Shown here piece after piece: positions 7,406-16,149 of a DNA stretch of 34,340 bases; the stretch's first letter is position 1; the number at the start of each line of letters is the position of its first letter. The stretch is taken from contig JAJRZW010000027.1 of assembly GCA_024275015.1 (NCBI GenBank), forward strand, positions 1-34,340, in the 5' to 3' direction. The notes beneath the pieces were generated by a model. That model worked only from the letters and a program-made list of their open reading frames with translations. It made no database searches and was not told where the DNA came from. Origin of the DNA: Deltaproteobacteria bacterium (GTDB lineage Bacteria > Desulfobacterota > Desulfobulbia > Desulfobulbales > JAJRZW01). The position numbers and the translations under genes were made by a program.

Positions 7406-9472
7406 TCAGCGGGGGAAGGCGGCGGCTACTCCGCCGTCAACCGGCAACGTCGCCCCGGTAGTCGGGGTCTGGCCGGAGGCGAAAAACACCACTGCCCGGC
7501 CAACGTCATCGGCGGTGATTTCAGTCTTGAGCAGGTTGCGCTGACGGTAATATTCCTTAAGCCCTTCGGGGTCAAGATTTCTTGAGCGCATCCGGTCGGG
7601 ACCGACCACGTCCCAGAGGCCGGAAGAGACCCCGTGATCGTCAAAGATGGCGTCGGCGTTGATCATATTAACCCGGACACCGATTTCGGCCATCTCCATT
7701 GCCGCGATCTTGCCCATCTGGTGGGCCGCGGCCTTGGAAGCGCTGTAGGCCCCGAACGCGGCCCCGGGAGCAAAGACATTTTTGGAACTGTTGACAACGA
7801 TATTGCCGCCCATGCCCTGATCCCTGAAAATCGCCGCCGCCTCGCGGATGAGAAGGAAAACACCGTTGAAATTGACCGCCATTACCCGGGCGAGGCTGTC
7901 GTCGTCAAGGGCCTCGATCTTGGCGACGTGGGCGATTCCGGCGTTGGGAACAAGAATATCAAGCCCGCCGGCGGCCCTGATTACTCCGGCAATCCCGGCC
8001 CGCACCGAGGCGGCGGTGCTGACGTCCATCCCGAGTATATCCGGGGCCGTGCCGGTTTCCGCTGCCAGCAGGTCTCGCACTGTTTCCAGACGACTCCGGT
8101 CGATATCGGAAAGAAAAACCCGGGCACCGGCAAGCATAAGCTGCCGGGCGATCCCGACCCCGATGGCGCCGCCGCCGCCACTGACCAGGGCCACCTGCCC
8201 GGCCAGATCCGGCGGCGTGCCGCGGCCGATCTTGGCCTGTTCAAGGCTCCAGTACTCCATGGCGAATATATGTCCTTCACCAAGATCAGCATAACGGCCA
8301 AGATGGGCGCCAGCGGCCTTGGCCCGCAGGGTGTGTTCGCCGATATCGGCACAAACCATGGCCGCCTTTACCGTCTCACCGGCGGCAATCAGGCCGATCC
8401 CGGGGATCAGAAACAGCCGCGGGGCCGGATCGAGACGGATCTTTTTTTCCGCAGCGTTGCCGGAACAACGATGGAAATAGGCGTCGTAATCATCAATATA
8501 GTCAAGCATCGCCGCCTCCACCCGAACGGCGGCCTCATCGTCGGCAACCCCGGCAAGGTCAAGCCAGAGGGGAAAATTCTTCGTCCTGATGACATGATCC
8601 GGGGTCAAAACCCCGGTGGCAAAAAGCCCGGCCGCGTCTTTCCGCGACAGAAGAGAGACGATTTCCGCAGAGTCCCGCAGATCAAGGTGCATCGGTTGAC
8701 CGGCGGCCCGGGAAACAGCGCCGCGGACAACGGGCAGAACCTTTTCCGCCGCATGGGCGGAAATCTCAACCTTTACCGGTTCCGGTTTGCCGGCGGCAAT
8801 AAAATCCTCGGCCCGGCTGACATAGTCGATCATCCGCCCGTAGGCGACCTCGGCGTCATCTGCAAAGGTGAAAATCCCGTGAAACATCAATACCACCGCC
8901 TCGATTCCGGGCCGGGCCTCGTAAAGCTCGGCCATGGCCCGGGCGAGAGGAAAACCTGGCATAATAAAAGGCAGGATCCCGATCCTGTCACCAAGGGCAC
9001 GGACAACCATATCCTCTCCGTCGGGAAGATGGGTGAGAGAGACAATGGCGTCGGCGTGGGTATGGTCGATGAACTTATGGGGAAGAAAGGCGTGGACCAG
9101 GGTCTCGATGGAAGGGTTGGGAGAACTCGCAGCAAACATATGGGTGCGGAACTGGTTGACCATGTCCTCATCGCTCAAACTCGAAAGAGTGCGTAATTTT
9201 TTGAGCCAAGCAAGATCAAGACCGGGGAACCCGGCTTCCTCAATGGTGGCCAGGTCCCAGCCGCTGCCCTTGATAAACAATCCCTCGACCTCGTCGCCGA
9301 GGATGTTCTTCATCGTGGTCTTGACCGAGGTGTTGCCGCCGCCGTGAAGCACCAGGGACTCTTCGGCGCCGATAAGGCGCGAGGTATAAACCCGCATCGC
9401 CAGATCAGTATTGCCCCCGGCGAATTCTTCACAAAAACGTGCCGCCTCGGCGGTATCAAAGATATTTTTCAT
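7406..9472 (-). CDS. Bifunctional class II aldolase / short-chain dehydrogenase
   Basis: A 688-residue fusion of two enzymes. Residues about 1-230 form a class II aldolase/adducin domain with HGGGNTSVK (42-51), the zinc ligands His137 and His139 in DHTHAD, and a third His198 in MFHGIF. Residues about 425-688 are a short-chain dehydrogenase with the nucleotide loop SGGGGAIGVG, PNAGIA, catalytic Ser near 562 and Tyr576-x3-Lys580 (YSASK). This architecture matches the RhaD-type rhamnulose-1-phosphate aldolase/lactaldehyde dehydrogenase family, although many anaerobes carry it without rhamnose genes, so the sugar-phosphate substrate is uncertain. GAGGAG lies six bases before ATG 9472. It follows the exchanger gene by 15 bases, so they may be cotranscribed. 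Confidence 0.92.
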   Translation of the reverse strand: MKNIFDTAEAARFCEEFAGGNTDLAMRVYTSRLIGAEESLVLHGGGNTSVKTTMKNILGDEVEGLFIKGSGWDLATIEEAGFPGLDLAWLKKLRTLSSLSDEDMVNQFRTHMFAASSPNPSIETLVHAFLPHKFIDHTHADAIVSLTHLPDGEDMVVRALGDRIGILPFIMPGFPLARAMAELYEARPGIEAVVLMFHGIFTFADDAEVAYGRMIDYVSRAEDFIAAGKPEPVKVEISAHAAEKVLPVVRGAVSRAAGQPMHLDLRDSAEIVSLLSRKDAAGLFATGVLTPDHVIRTKNFPLWLDLAGVADDEAAVRVEAAMLDYIDDYDAYFHRCSGNAAEKKIRLDPAPRLFLIPGIGLIAAGETVKAAMVCADIGEHTLRAKAAGAHLGRYADLGEGHIFAMEYWSLEQAKIGRGTPPDLAGQVALVSGGGGAIGVGIARQLMLAGARVFLSDIDRSRLETVRDLLAAETGTAPDILGMDVSTAASVRAGIAGVIRAAGGLDILVPNAGIAHVAKIEALDDDSLARVMAVNFNGVFLLIREAAAIFRDQGMGGNIVVNSSKNVFAPGAAFGAYSASKAAAHQMGKIAAMEMAEIGVRVNMINADAIFDDHGVSSGLWDVVGPDRMRSRNLDPEGLKEYYRQRNLLKTEITADDVGRAVVFFASGQTPTTGATLPVDGGVAAAFPR

Positions 9473-9487
9473 CCATGTCTCCTCGTG

Positions 9488-10429
9488 TCAGGCCAGGGTA
9501 AAAATATAAACGATATAGGCGAGGAATAAAACCACCCCGTGCCGGCGTTTGAGCCCTGAGCCGAAATACAGGGCCAGGCCCAGGGCCAGGGGAAAACCGG
9601 CCATCCATGGAATATCACGCCGCCATAGGGTTTCCCCCATGGCAAAGGGGACGACCACTCCGGTGGCGGCCATGACCATCATCAGGTTGAACATATTGCT
9701 ACCGATGATGTTACCGATGAGGATATCCTGTTCCCGGCGCCGCACTGCCGCAAGTGACGAGGCAAGCTCCGGCAGCGAGGTCCCCACCGCCGCCAGGGTC
9801 AGGCCGATAACCAGCTCCGAAACCCCGAAAAGCCGGGCCATGACCGCGGCGCCGGTGATAAAAATACTTGATCCGACGGCGAGCAGGGCCAGGCCGCCGC
9901 CCAGCATTAACAGCGCCAGCCACAACGGCCTTGCGCCCTTATCTTTTTTACCGTTCCCGTCATGACGCCCGCGGATCGCGGCCACGGTATAAAGGACGAG
10001 GGCCGCGATCATCAACAGCCCTAAAATACGGGGGAAAAATCCATAAAAAGCCGCAATCCAGACCACAATACTCACGCTGCCAAGCAACAACATCTCAACC
10101 CGTACCTGCCTGAAATCACAGGCAATCGGGGCAAGAACCAGCGCCAGGGCCAGTACCAGACCGATATTGGCGATATTACTGCCGATGACATTTCCAAGCA
10201 TGATCCCGGGATGGGCGGAAAGGGCCGCCCCCATGCTGACAAACATCTCCGGCATCGAAGTCCCGAAGGCGACAATGGTCATCCCGACGATGAGGGGCCG
10301 CATCCCCATCCGCCGGGCAATCGCCACCGCGCCGCTGACCAGGACCTCACCGCCGCCGGCAAGCATCACCAGACCGAAAAACACCTGTATCAGGGGAATG
10401 AGGACATCGCTCTGGCTGATTGGATGCAT
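9488..10429 (-). CDS. Calcium/sodium antiporter, CaCA family (YrbG-like)
   Basis: A 313-residue inner-membrane exchanger with about ten hydrophobic segments and the two inverted alpha repeats of the CaCA family. The first repeat shows AFGTSMPEMFVS and GNVIGSNIANIG; the second shows AVGTSLPELASS and GNIIGSNMFNL. The conserved acidic residues (the Glu in each PE pair) bind the transported cation. A charged cytoplasmic loop with GRHDGNGKKDKGAR separates the halves. It probably extrudes Ca2+ in exchange for Na+ or H+; ion preference is not readable from sequence. It is upstream of the aldolase/dehydrogenase gene on the same strand, with no evident functional link. Confidence 0.93.
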   Translation of the reverse strand: MHPISQSDVLIPLIQVFFGLVMLAGGGEVLVSGAVAIARRMGMRPLIVGMTIVAFGTSMPEMFVSMGAALSAHPGIMLGNVIGSNIANIGLVLALALVLAPIACDFRQVRVEMLLLGSVSIVVWIAAFYGFFPRILGLLMIAALVLYTVAAIRGRHDGNGKKDKGARPLWLALLMLGGGLALLAVGSSIFITGAAVMARLFGVSELVIGLTLAAVGTSLPELASSLAAVRRREQDILIGNIIGSNMFNLMMVMAATGVVVPFAMGETLWRRDIPWMAGFPLALGLALYFGSGLKRRHGVVLFLAYIVYIFTLA

Positions 10430-10552
10430 GAAAACTCTCTCTTATCCACCGCCTGAACGGCGAAAAAAATAAAAACTTTTGTAATTGACCAGAACGCTCC
10501 GCAGGGCGGCGGTGAGTCAGACACAAAGCAGCCGTCACCACGGATACAAGGA
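10430..10552. other. Intergenic stretch before the exchanger gene
   Basis: This is the non-repeat part of the 277-base gap between the 235-residue protein gene and the exchanger gene. It contains an A-rich tract (10463-10480) and a GGCGGCGGTGA stretch. I see no gene, and no promoter that I would defend. Confidence 0.4.
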
Positions 10553-10709
10553 TTACCAGTCCGTATAAAAAACGGACTGGTCGCGGTGCATGGCCGCACC
10601 GCCGATTTTGTTGGATTTTAAAATCCAATAAAATCGAGAGGTTGACCGGAACCTGTTTTGGCCAACCGGGAGTTGAAAAAGGCAGGACGGCTTTTTCAAC
10701 AGTCTGTTA
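10553..10709 (+). repeat. Dispersed repeat family 1, copy A
   Basis: A modular palindromic element. Stem 1 is ACCAGTCCGT/ACGGACTGGT (10555-10564, 10572-10581); stem 2 centres on GGATTTTAAAATCC; stem 3 joins GTTGACCGG to TTGGCCAAC; stem 4 is GTTGAAAAAG...CTTTTTCAAC (10672-10700). It matches copies at 21352, 22544 (both inverted) and 30431 (same orientation). Its right end includes the TAA stop of the minus-strand 235-residue gene, so stem 4 directly follows that stop and may act as its terminator. Confidence 0.8.
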
Positions 10710-11414
10710 CGGAAGAGAAAGAGACCCCCTGAATGCCATTTCCGCAAGCCTTTTCAACTGCCGCCGGATATCGGCCGACGGCGACAGCGGCGGAATCATC
10801 GGTAATTGCTTTTCAATCACCGGCGGTGGCAGAAGCCGCATCTTTTCCTCCAGACCTTTATCCAACCCGGAGAAATTGGCGGCGGAGATATGCCCCGGGG
10901 CCTCCTCTCGATCAAATTGCCGCATGAATCCCATGAGATCGCTCAGGTCATTCTTCTGATAAAAGAGATCGATCTCATGGCGGATCACCTCCCGTTCATC
11001 GATAAGTTCAACGTATTTCTCACGGTAATGGCCAACATGATCAACCAGGGAATCATAAAGATCAAGGATGAGGTTCTTGAACCGGCCGCGCCGGGTCAGG
11101 CCGTGGGTTCTGATCCCGAGAAAAACTCGCTGCCGAATGGTCTCGGACTCAAGCAGATATGGGTCGTAAAAAATCTCCTCCTCCATGCCGACGATGGCGA
11201 AAAACTCCCGGATCAATTGATAATTGCCGAGGACAATGTAGATCCGCACCAGATCAAGACAGATTTTTTCCTCAATCATGACCGAACGCCTGATCCCGGC
11301 GGCAAGCCCCTGTGAATCCTCCTCGATCAGCTTGCGGAAACCGAAATAACGGTCAGCGATCTCCTTTCTGATCTCATAGGTGAGAACCTGGGCAATGTCT
11401 GGTTGAGAGGTCAC
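10707..11414 (-). CDS. Hypothetical helical protein (235 aa)
   Basis: I cannot place this protein in a family. It is largely alpha-helical, with charged segments such as YEIRKEIADRYFGFRKLIEE at the N-terminus, a central ILDLYDSLVDHVGHYREKY, and a Pro-rich C-terminal segment (LLPPPVIEKQLPMIPPLSPS) before a final helix. There are no Cys pairs, membrane helices or signal peptide. The frame opens at GTG 11414 with a weak ribosome-binding site, and the start is uncertain. It is divergent from dnaG across a 240-base gap and its TAA stop is embedded in repeat copy A. Sustained coding composition over 700 bases supports a real gene. Confidence 0.7.
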   Translation of the reverse strand: MTSQPDIAQVLTYEIRKEIADRYFGFRKLIEEDSQGLAAGIRRSVMIEEKICLDLVRIYIVLGNYQLIREFFAIVGMEEEIFYDPYLLESETIRQRVFLGIRTHGLTRRGRFKNLILDLYDSLVDHVGHYREKYVELIDEREVIRHEIDLFYQKNDLSDLMGFMRQFDREEAPGHISAANFSGLDKGLEEKMRLLPPPVIEKQLPMIPPLSPSADIRRQLKRLAEMAFRGSLSLP

Positions 11415-11654
11415 GATTCAGGGTTTACGGTTCGTGTTTTAGGGTTTATTTTGATGAAATTCCCGGTGGGGATGTATTCCTCATCCTAACTCTTGCTGTT
11501 TATTGTTGAGGCGTCAACCGATTATCATCAGAGGGTACCTTGAAAATGGTCTTTTCGCCCGATCCCGGCACCATGCGCAAACTTGTTTCGAGCCCATCAT
11601 TCCTTGGCGTCAGACGAAAATCCTTATTTCTCAAGATACCCATCAAAAAATTTT
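11415..11654. other. Divergent intergenic region before dnaG
   Basis: This gap must carry promoters for dnaG (+) and the 235-residue gene (-). It holds two imperfect AGGGTTTA units (about 11418-11450). I see no convincing -35/-10 pair and no strong ribosome-binding site just before dnaG. An in-frame upstream extension of dnaG (from 11583) is open but unlike the DnaG N-terminus, so I treat it as noncoding. Confidence 0.4.
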
Positions 11655-13403
11655 ATGACTGATTCCCTGTCGCGAGAAGATATCGTACGCCAGGTAAAAG
11701 AGGCCGCCGACATTATCGAGGTCATCGGCGAGGTGGTGCGCCTCACCCGGACCGGGGCATCGCATAAGGGCCTGTGTCCCTTTCACGCCGAAAAAACCCC
11801 CTCGTTCAGCGTCAACCCCCAGCGCCGCTATTTCCGCTGCTACGGCTGCGGCGAGGGCGGCGATGTCCTCCATTTCCTGATGAAATACCACTCGATTACC
11901 TTTCCCGAGGCCCTGAAAAACCTGGCCAGGCGCTACCATATTGATCTGCCGGAAAGAGAGCTGAGCCCGGCGGAGAAAAAAAAGAGCAACGAACGAAGCG
12001 AGGTTTTCGCGGTAAACAGCTTTGCCGCCAAGACCTTTCACCACCACCTCCTTGACCACCCCGCGGCCCGCGAGGCGCGTGACTATCTCGAAGATCGCGC
12101 CATCCCGGCGGCAATAACCGCCGACTGGCAAATTGGCTTTGCCCCTGATTCATGGGATTTTTTATCCCGTCTCTGCCAGACAAAGGGCTATAGCGCTGCG
12201 GCCGCCAAGGCCGGGTTACTGGCGCCGCGCAAAAACGGCGGCAATTATGACCGTTTCCGCAGCCGCCTGTTATTTCCAGTCCACGACACCGCCGGCCGGG
12301 TCATAGGCTTCAGCGGCAGGATCATCGGCGAGGGAGAACCCAAATACCTCAACACCCCGGAAACCATCGTCTTTGACAAGGGCCGGAACCTCTTCGGCCT
12401 CCACCGAAACCGCGAGGCCATCCGCCGTGCCGGTACCTGCCTGATGGTTGAGGGTAATTTCGATCTCCTGAGCCTGGTCGCCGCCGGAATCGACAACGTT
12501 GTCGCCCCGCTGGGCACCGCCCTTACCCGCAACCATCTCCGTCTCCTGAAAGGCTATACCCCGGAAGTAATTATCTTCTTCGACGGCGATGGGGCCGGGG
12601 TCAAGGCGGCGATACGGGCCGTCCCCCTCTGCCTTGCCGAGGGTGTCATCGGCCGGGTCGCGCTTTTGCCCGAGGGCGAAGACCCGGACTCCCTTGTCCG
12701 CAATCGGGGCGCAGACGCGGTAAGGGAACTTGTCAGCCGGGCCGTGGCCCTGCCGGAGTTCGTCTTTGACCGACTCGCGGAGCAATATTCCCTCTCCATG
12801 GACGGCAAGACCCGGATCATCGCCGAACTGCGCCGGATCCTCCAGGAGGCCGATCCCGACCCGAGTACCGCCGCCATATTCGCTTCCCATTTCGCCGCCA
12901 GACTCGCCATAGCCCCGGAAATAATCCTTGCCGGCGGTCATAACAAAAAAATACCACCTGTAACCGGAAACGCGACAACGGGCGAAAAAAGCCTGCCATT
13001 CAAGGCCAGACAACTGATCGAGTTTTTGATTATTTTTCCTGAATACTTGCAAAAATTCATCAAAGCTGGCATTGAAGAGGTTATTCAGGAAAGTCAGGCC
13101 CGCCGGATTCTCGAACTTCTGACTCGGGCCGGAGTCCGGGAACAGACGAGCTCGGTTCATGACCGGCTCCTGGCCCTGGCCGGGCCGGATGACCGCGAAT
13201 ATCTGACCGCGCTGCTGGTGGCGACGCCGGATTATCCCGCCGACGAGGTCGAACCGATGGCGGATGAAAAACTGGCCTGGCTTGCAAGGACAATCAAAAA
13301 GAAACGCCAGAGAGAACTGACTGATGCGATCATTGCGGCCCAGCAGGCCGGGGACAAAGAGAAATGCCTCGAACTGATGGCCCGCAAAAACCAAACGTTT
13401 TGA
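11655..13403 (+). CDS. dnaG: DNA primase DnaG
   Basis: A 582-residue primase that synthesises RNA primers at the replication fork. The N-terminal CHC2 zinc-binding domain shows [13 protein letters not shown] and [11 protein letters not shown] (Cys41, His44, Cys62, Cys65). The catalytic core includes PKYLNTPET and the TOPRIM residues Glu266 (LMVEGNFD) and Asp310/Asp312 (IFFDGDGAG). The C-terminal third is poorly conserved, as expected for the DnaB-binding domain. I chose ATG 11655 because [20 protein letters not shown] matches where DnaG proteins begin; the ribosome-binding site is weak. The sigma factor gene starts 17 bases after the stop, as in the classic dnaG-rpoD (macromolecular synthesis) arrangement. 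Confidence 0.97.
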   Translation: MTDSLSREDIVRQVKEAADIIEVIGEVVRLTRTGASHKGLCPFHAEKTPSFSVNPQRRYFRCYGCGEGGDVLHFLMKYHSITFPEALKNLARRYHIDLPERELSPAEKKKSNERSEVFAVNSFAAKTFHHHLLDHPAAREARDYLEDRAIPAAITADWQIGFAPDSWDFLSRLCQTKGYSAAAAKAGLLAPRKNGGNYDRFRSRLLFPVHDTAGRVIGFSGRIIGEGEPKYLNTPETIVFDKGRNLFGLHRNREAIRRAGTCLMVEGNFDLLSLVAAGIDNVVAPLGTALTRNHLRLLKGYTPEVIIFFDGDGAGVKAAIRAVPLCLAEGVIGRVALLPEGEDPDSLVRNRGADAVRELVSRAVALPEFVFDRLAEQYSLSMDGKTRIIAELRRILQEADPDPSTAAIFASHFAARLAIAPEIILAGGHNKKIPPVTGNATTGEKSLPFKARQLIEFLIIFPEYLQKFIKAGIEEVIQESQARRILELLTRAGVREQTSSVHDRLLALAGPDDREYLTALLVATPDYPADEVEPMADEKLAWLARTIKKKRQRELTDAIIAAQQAGDKEKCLELMARKNQTF

Positions 13404-13419
13404 TATATCGGGTTCAAAT

Positions 13420-16107
13420 TTGACCGCACGCAAAAAACAGAAAAAAAAGCCCTCTCCAAAAAACACCGCGGATGCCGTATCTCCTTTCCCGGAGAAGGCA
13501 TCCACCGCTGATCCCGTTGATGAAGCCGTGGAAGAGATAAGCGACCTCGCCGCCATCTTCAGCAAAAACGGAACAAATAAAAATGACGACGTCCTTTTTG
13601 AAGAAAACGATCCGAGCCAGTTTGATCCGGTAAAGGCCTATCTTAAGGAAATGGGGGAGGTCTCTCTCCTCTCCGCCCGCCAGGAAACCGAAATAGCCAA
13701 ACGGCTTGAGGCCGGGGAAAGGCTTATCCAGAGCAGTGTTATCGCTACCCCCCAGGCCCTGACGATTCTCCACGAATTGGCCGAAGGTCTGCGCAAGAAA
13801 AAAATCCCGCCCACCAAAATCCTCCGGGGCCTGAACGACGCCGACGGTAAAATGCTTGCCGATATCAGCGACCGTTTTATCTGGCAGGTGGGGGAGGCAA
13901 TCCGGATCTTCAAGGAAAACATCGAACTGCGCCACGACATGCTTGAGCCCGGTCGCAGCCGGGATGAGGTCATGAAGTTTATTATCCGGGTTGAACGCAA
14001 CGACTCGGTCATCATCCGGATGTTCCATGACGACCGTTTTCCCACCCCGATCATCAACCAGATGGTAAAAGGCTTCGAAGACGTGGCCAGGATCCTCAAC
14101 CGGGCCGAGGAGGAAGTGCTGGCCACCGGAGTTTCCGACCCCGAGGCCGATGCCACCGAGGCCGAGACCCGCCTCCATAGATTGGAGGAAAAGTTCGGCC
14201 TTGATATCGAGACCGTAAAACAGATTGAAGAGACCCTTGAACTTGGCCACGAGGCATGCCGCGCCGCCAAAGACGAGCTGGTGCGAGCCAATCTGCGTCT
14301 GGTGGTAAGCGTGGCAAAAAAATACGCCAACCGCGGCCTGAGCCTCCTTGACCTGATTCAGGAGGGTAATATCGGCCTGATGAAGGCGGTGGAAAAATTT
14401 GAGTACCGTCGCGGCTTCAAATTCTCCACCTACGCCACCTGGTGGATCCGCCAGGCCATTACCCGCGCCATCGCCGACCAGGCCCGGACCATAAGAATTC
14501 CGGTCCACATGATCGACACCATCAATCGCCTGATGCGGGAAGGGAAAAAATTTTCCCGGGAAATGGGGCGTGACCCGACCCCGGAAGAACTTGCCAAACG
14601 GATGGAACTCGACCCGAAGAAGGTCAAAAATATCATGAAAATATCCCGGGACCCGATCTCCCTTGACGCCCCCATCGGCACCGGCGAGGACAGTTTCCTC
14701 GGTGATTTCATTGAAGATGACGATGCCGTCTCACCCCAGGAGGCGACCATCCAGGACAATATGAAGGAAAGCCTGGCCCGGGTGCTGGCCACCCTGACCC
14801 CAAGGGAAGAAAGCGTACTGCGGATGCGGTTCGGTCTCGACACCCAGGTTGACCACACCCTTGAGGAAGTCGGCCGCGCCTTTTCCGTTACCCGGGAACG
14901 TATCCGCCAGATCGAGGCCAAGGCGATTAAAAAGCTCAAGCATCCCTCCCGCAAGGATCCCCTTTCCGGTTTTATCTCCGACTTACGCCATCTCCCACCG
15001 GAGCCCGCCATGACCATGAGCAATATTCCGTACTGGCTTGCCCTGATCCTGACCCCGGGGCTCGGCAACAACGGCATTCTTAAGCTCGTTGACCGTTTCG
15101 GCGATCCCGTCCGGATCCACCATGCCGGGATCGCCGGACTTGTCGCCGCCGGGATCAAGGCGGAGGTAGCGGCCCTCGTGTATACCCCGGAGATAGAAAA
15201 AAGGGCGGCGGAACAGGAACGGAAAGCGGCGGATATGGGGGTCGAAATCATCGCCATCGACCATCCGGAATATCCCCTGCTTCTGCGACAGATTGCCGAT
15301 CCGCCGGTGCTTTTATTCTTAAAGGGTGATCGCCGGCTTTTAAACCTGCCGGCAGTGGCGATAGTCGGTGCCAGGGCCGCGAGTTCATACGGGCTCAGAA
15401 CCACCGGACGTCTGGCGACCGAACTTGCCCGACTGGGACTGGTGATAACCAGTGGTCTCGCCCTGGGGGTTGATGCCGCCGCTCACCGCGGGGCACTTGC
15501 GGCGGACGAAAAAACCATCGCCGTCCTCGGCTGCGGCCTTGACCTCTGTTACCCGGCCGATCACAAAAAACTGCAACAGCAGATCGCCCGGGAGGGTCTG
15601 CTGATTTCCGAATACCCTTTCGGCACCCGGGCGGACCGTTTTCGCTTCCCGGCCCGCAACCGGATCATCAGCGGCCTGTCCCAGGGCGTGGTGGTGGTTG
15701 AGGCCGGGGCAAAGTCAGGCTCGCTGATCACCGCCCACATCGCCCTTGAACAGGGACGCGAGGTCTTCGCGGTCCCGGGAAGTATTGATTCAAGCCGCAG
15801 TCGCGGCACCCACATGCTTTTAAAAGAAGGCGCGAAGCTGGTTCAGGATGTTGACGATATCATGATTGAACTGCCGCTTGCGCTTAAATCCCTTGCCGGG
15901 CAAGGGGGAGACGATGAAACGTCGCCCCCTGATATCGGAGAAACGGAAAAAAAAGTCCTCTCCTGCCTTGACGCCTATCCCCAAAGTGTGGAAGAACTCA
16001 TGGCCGCAACCGAAATCAACATGGCGAGATTAAACGAGGTCCTGCTTCTCCTTGAATTAGACGGCCTGGCCGAGGTGCTCCCCGGCCGGAGATACCGCCG
16101 TCTGTAA
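13420..16107 (+). CDS. rpoD-dprA: RpoD-type sigma factor fused in frame to DprA
   Basis: A single 895-codon frame. Residues 66-511 are a group 1-like sigma-70: region 1.2 ([17 protein letters not shown]), a non-conserved insert (about 105-285), region 2 ([20 protein letters not shown], then [16 protein letters not shown]), region 3, and region 4 with helix-turn-helix ending [11 protein letters not shown]. Residues 531-895 are a complete DprA (RecA loader for incoming single-stranded DNA): helical N-domain ([13 protein letters not shown]), Rossmann fold ([42 protein letters not shown]) and a C-terminal winged helix. About 18 linker residues contain no stop. TTG 13420 is the only available start, since TGA 13375 closes the frame upstream. 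No region 1.1 is recognisable in the Lys-rich N-terminus. The fusion could be real, or reflect a lost stop or a base error near codon 522. Confidence 0.9.
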   Translation: MTARKKQKKKPSPKNTADAVSPFPEKASTADPVDEAVEEISDLAAIFSKNGTNKNDDVLFEENDPSQFDPVKAYLKEMGEVSLLSARQETEIAKRLEAGERLIQSSVIATPQALTILHELAEGLRKKKIPPTKILRGLNDADGKMLADISDRFIWQVGEAIRIFKENIELRHDMLEPGRSRDEVMKFIIRVERNDSVIIRMFHDDRFPTPIINQMVKGFEDVARILNRAEEEVLATGVSDPEADATEAETRLHRLEEKFGLDIETVKQIEETLELGHEACRAAKDELVRANLRLVVSVAKKYANRGLSLLDLIQEGNIGLMKAVEKFEYRRGFKFSTYATWWIRQAITRAIADQARTIRIPVHMIDTINRLMREGKKFSREMGRDPTPEELAKRMELDPKKVKNIMKISRDPISLDAPIGTGEDSFLGDFIEDDDAVSPQEATIQDNMKESLARVLATLTPREESVLRMRFGLDTQVDHTLEEVGRAFSVTRERIRQIEAKAIKKLKHPSRKDPLSGFISDLRHLPPEPAMTMSNIPYWLALILTPGLGNNGILKLVDRFGDPVRIHHAGIAGLVAAGIKAEVAALVYTPEIEKRAAEQERKAADMGVEIIAIDHPEYPLLLRQIADPPVLLFLKGDRRLLNLPAVAIVGARAASSYGLRTTGRLATELARLGLVITSGLALGVDAAAHRGALAADEKTIAVLGCGLDLCYPADHKKLQQQIAREGLLISEYPFGTRADRFRFPARNRIISGLSQGVVVVEAGAKSGSLITAHIALEQGREVFAVPGSIDSSRSRGTHMLLKEGAKLVQDVDDIMIELPLALKSLAGQGGDDETSPPDIGETEKKVLSCLDAYPQSVEELMAATEINMARLNEVLLLLELDGLAEVLPGRRYRRL
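14999..15012 (+). promoter_or_regulatory. Possible internal ribosome-binding site and start for DprA alone
   Basis: GGAG at 15000-15003 stands six bases before ATG 15010, in frame with the sigma-DprA fusion, and a second ATG follows at 15016. Initiation here would yield a 365-residue free DprA of normal length. This suggests dprA was an independent gene whose start survived. Confidence 0.5.
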
Positions 16108-16149
16108 TCGTTTAAGGCGATTAAGACCGGAACCGACGATGGAACGACA

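Noticed and set aside
7634..9196. 520-codon open frame on + antisense to the aldolase/dehydrogenase
   Set aside because: The opposite strand encodes two intact enzyme domains; the antisense translation has no domain features.
11418..11450. Telomere-like AGGGTTTA units (also TTTAGGCTGA at 31717-31741)
   Set aside because: There are only two imperfect units each, without regular spacing; not a CRISPR, telomere or iteron array.
11583..11654. 24-codon N-terminal extension of dnaG
   Set aside because: The extra residues do not resemble DnaG N-termini, and the family start coincides with ATG 11655.
12270..14508. Long minus-strand frames antisense to dnaG and the sigma gene
   Set aside because: Both sense strands show complete conserved motifs, so the antisense frames are compositional artefacts.
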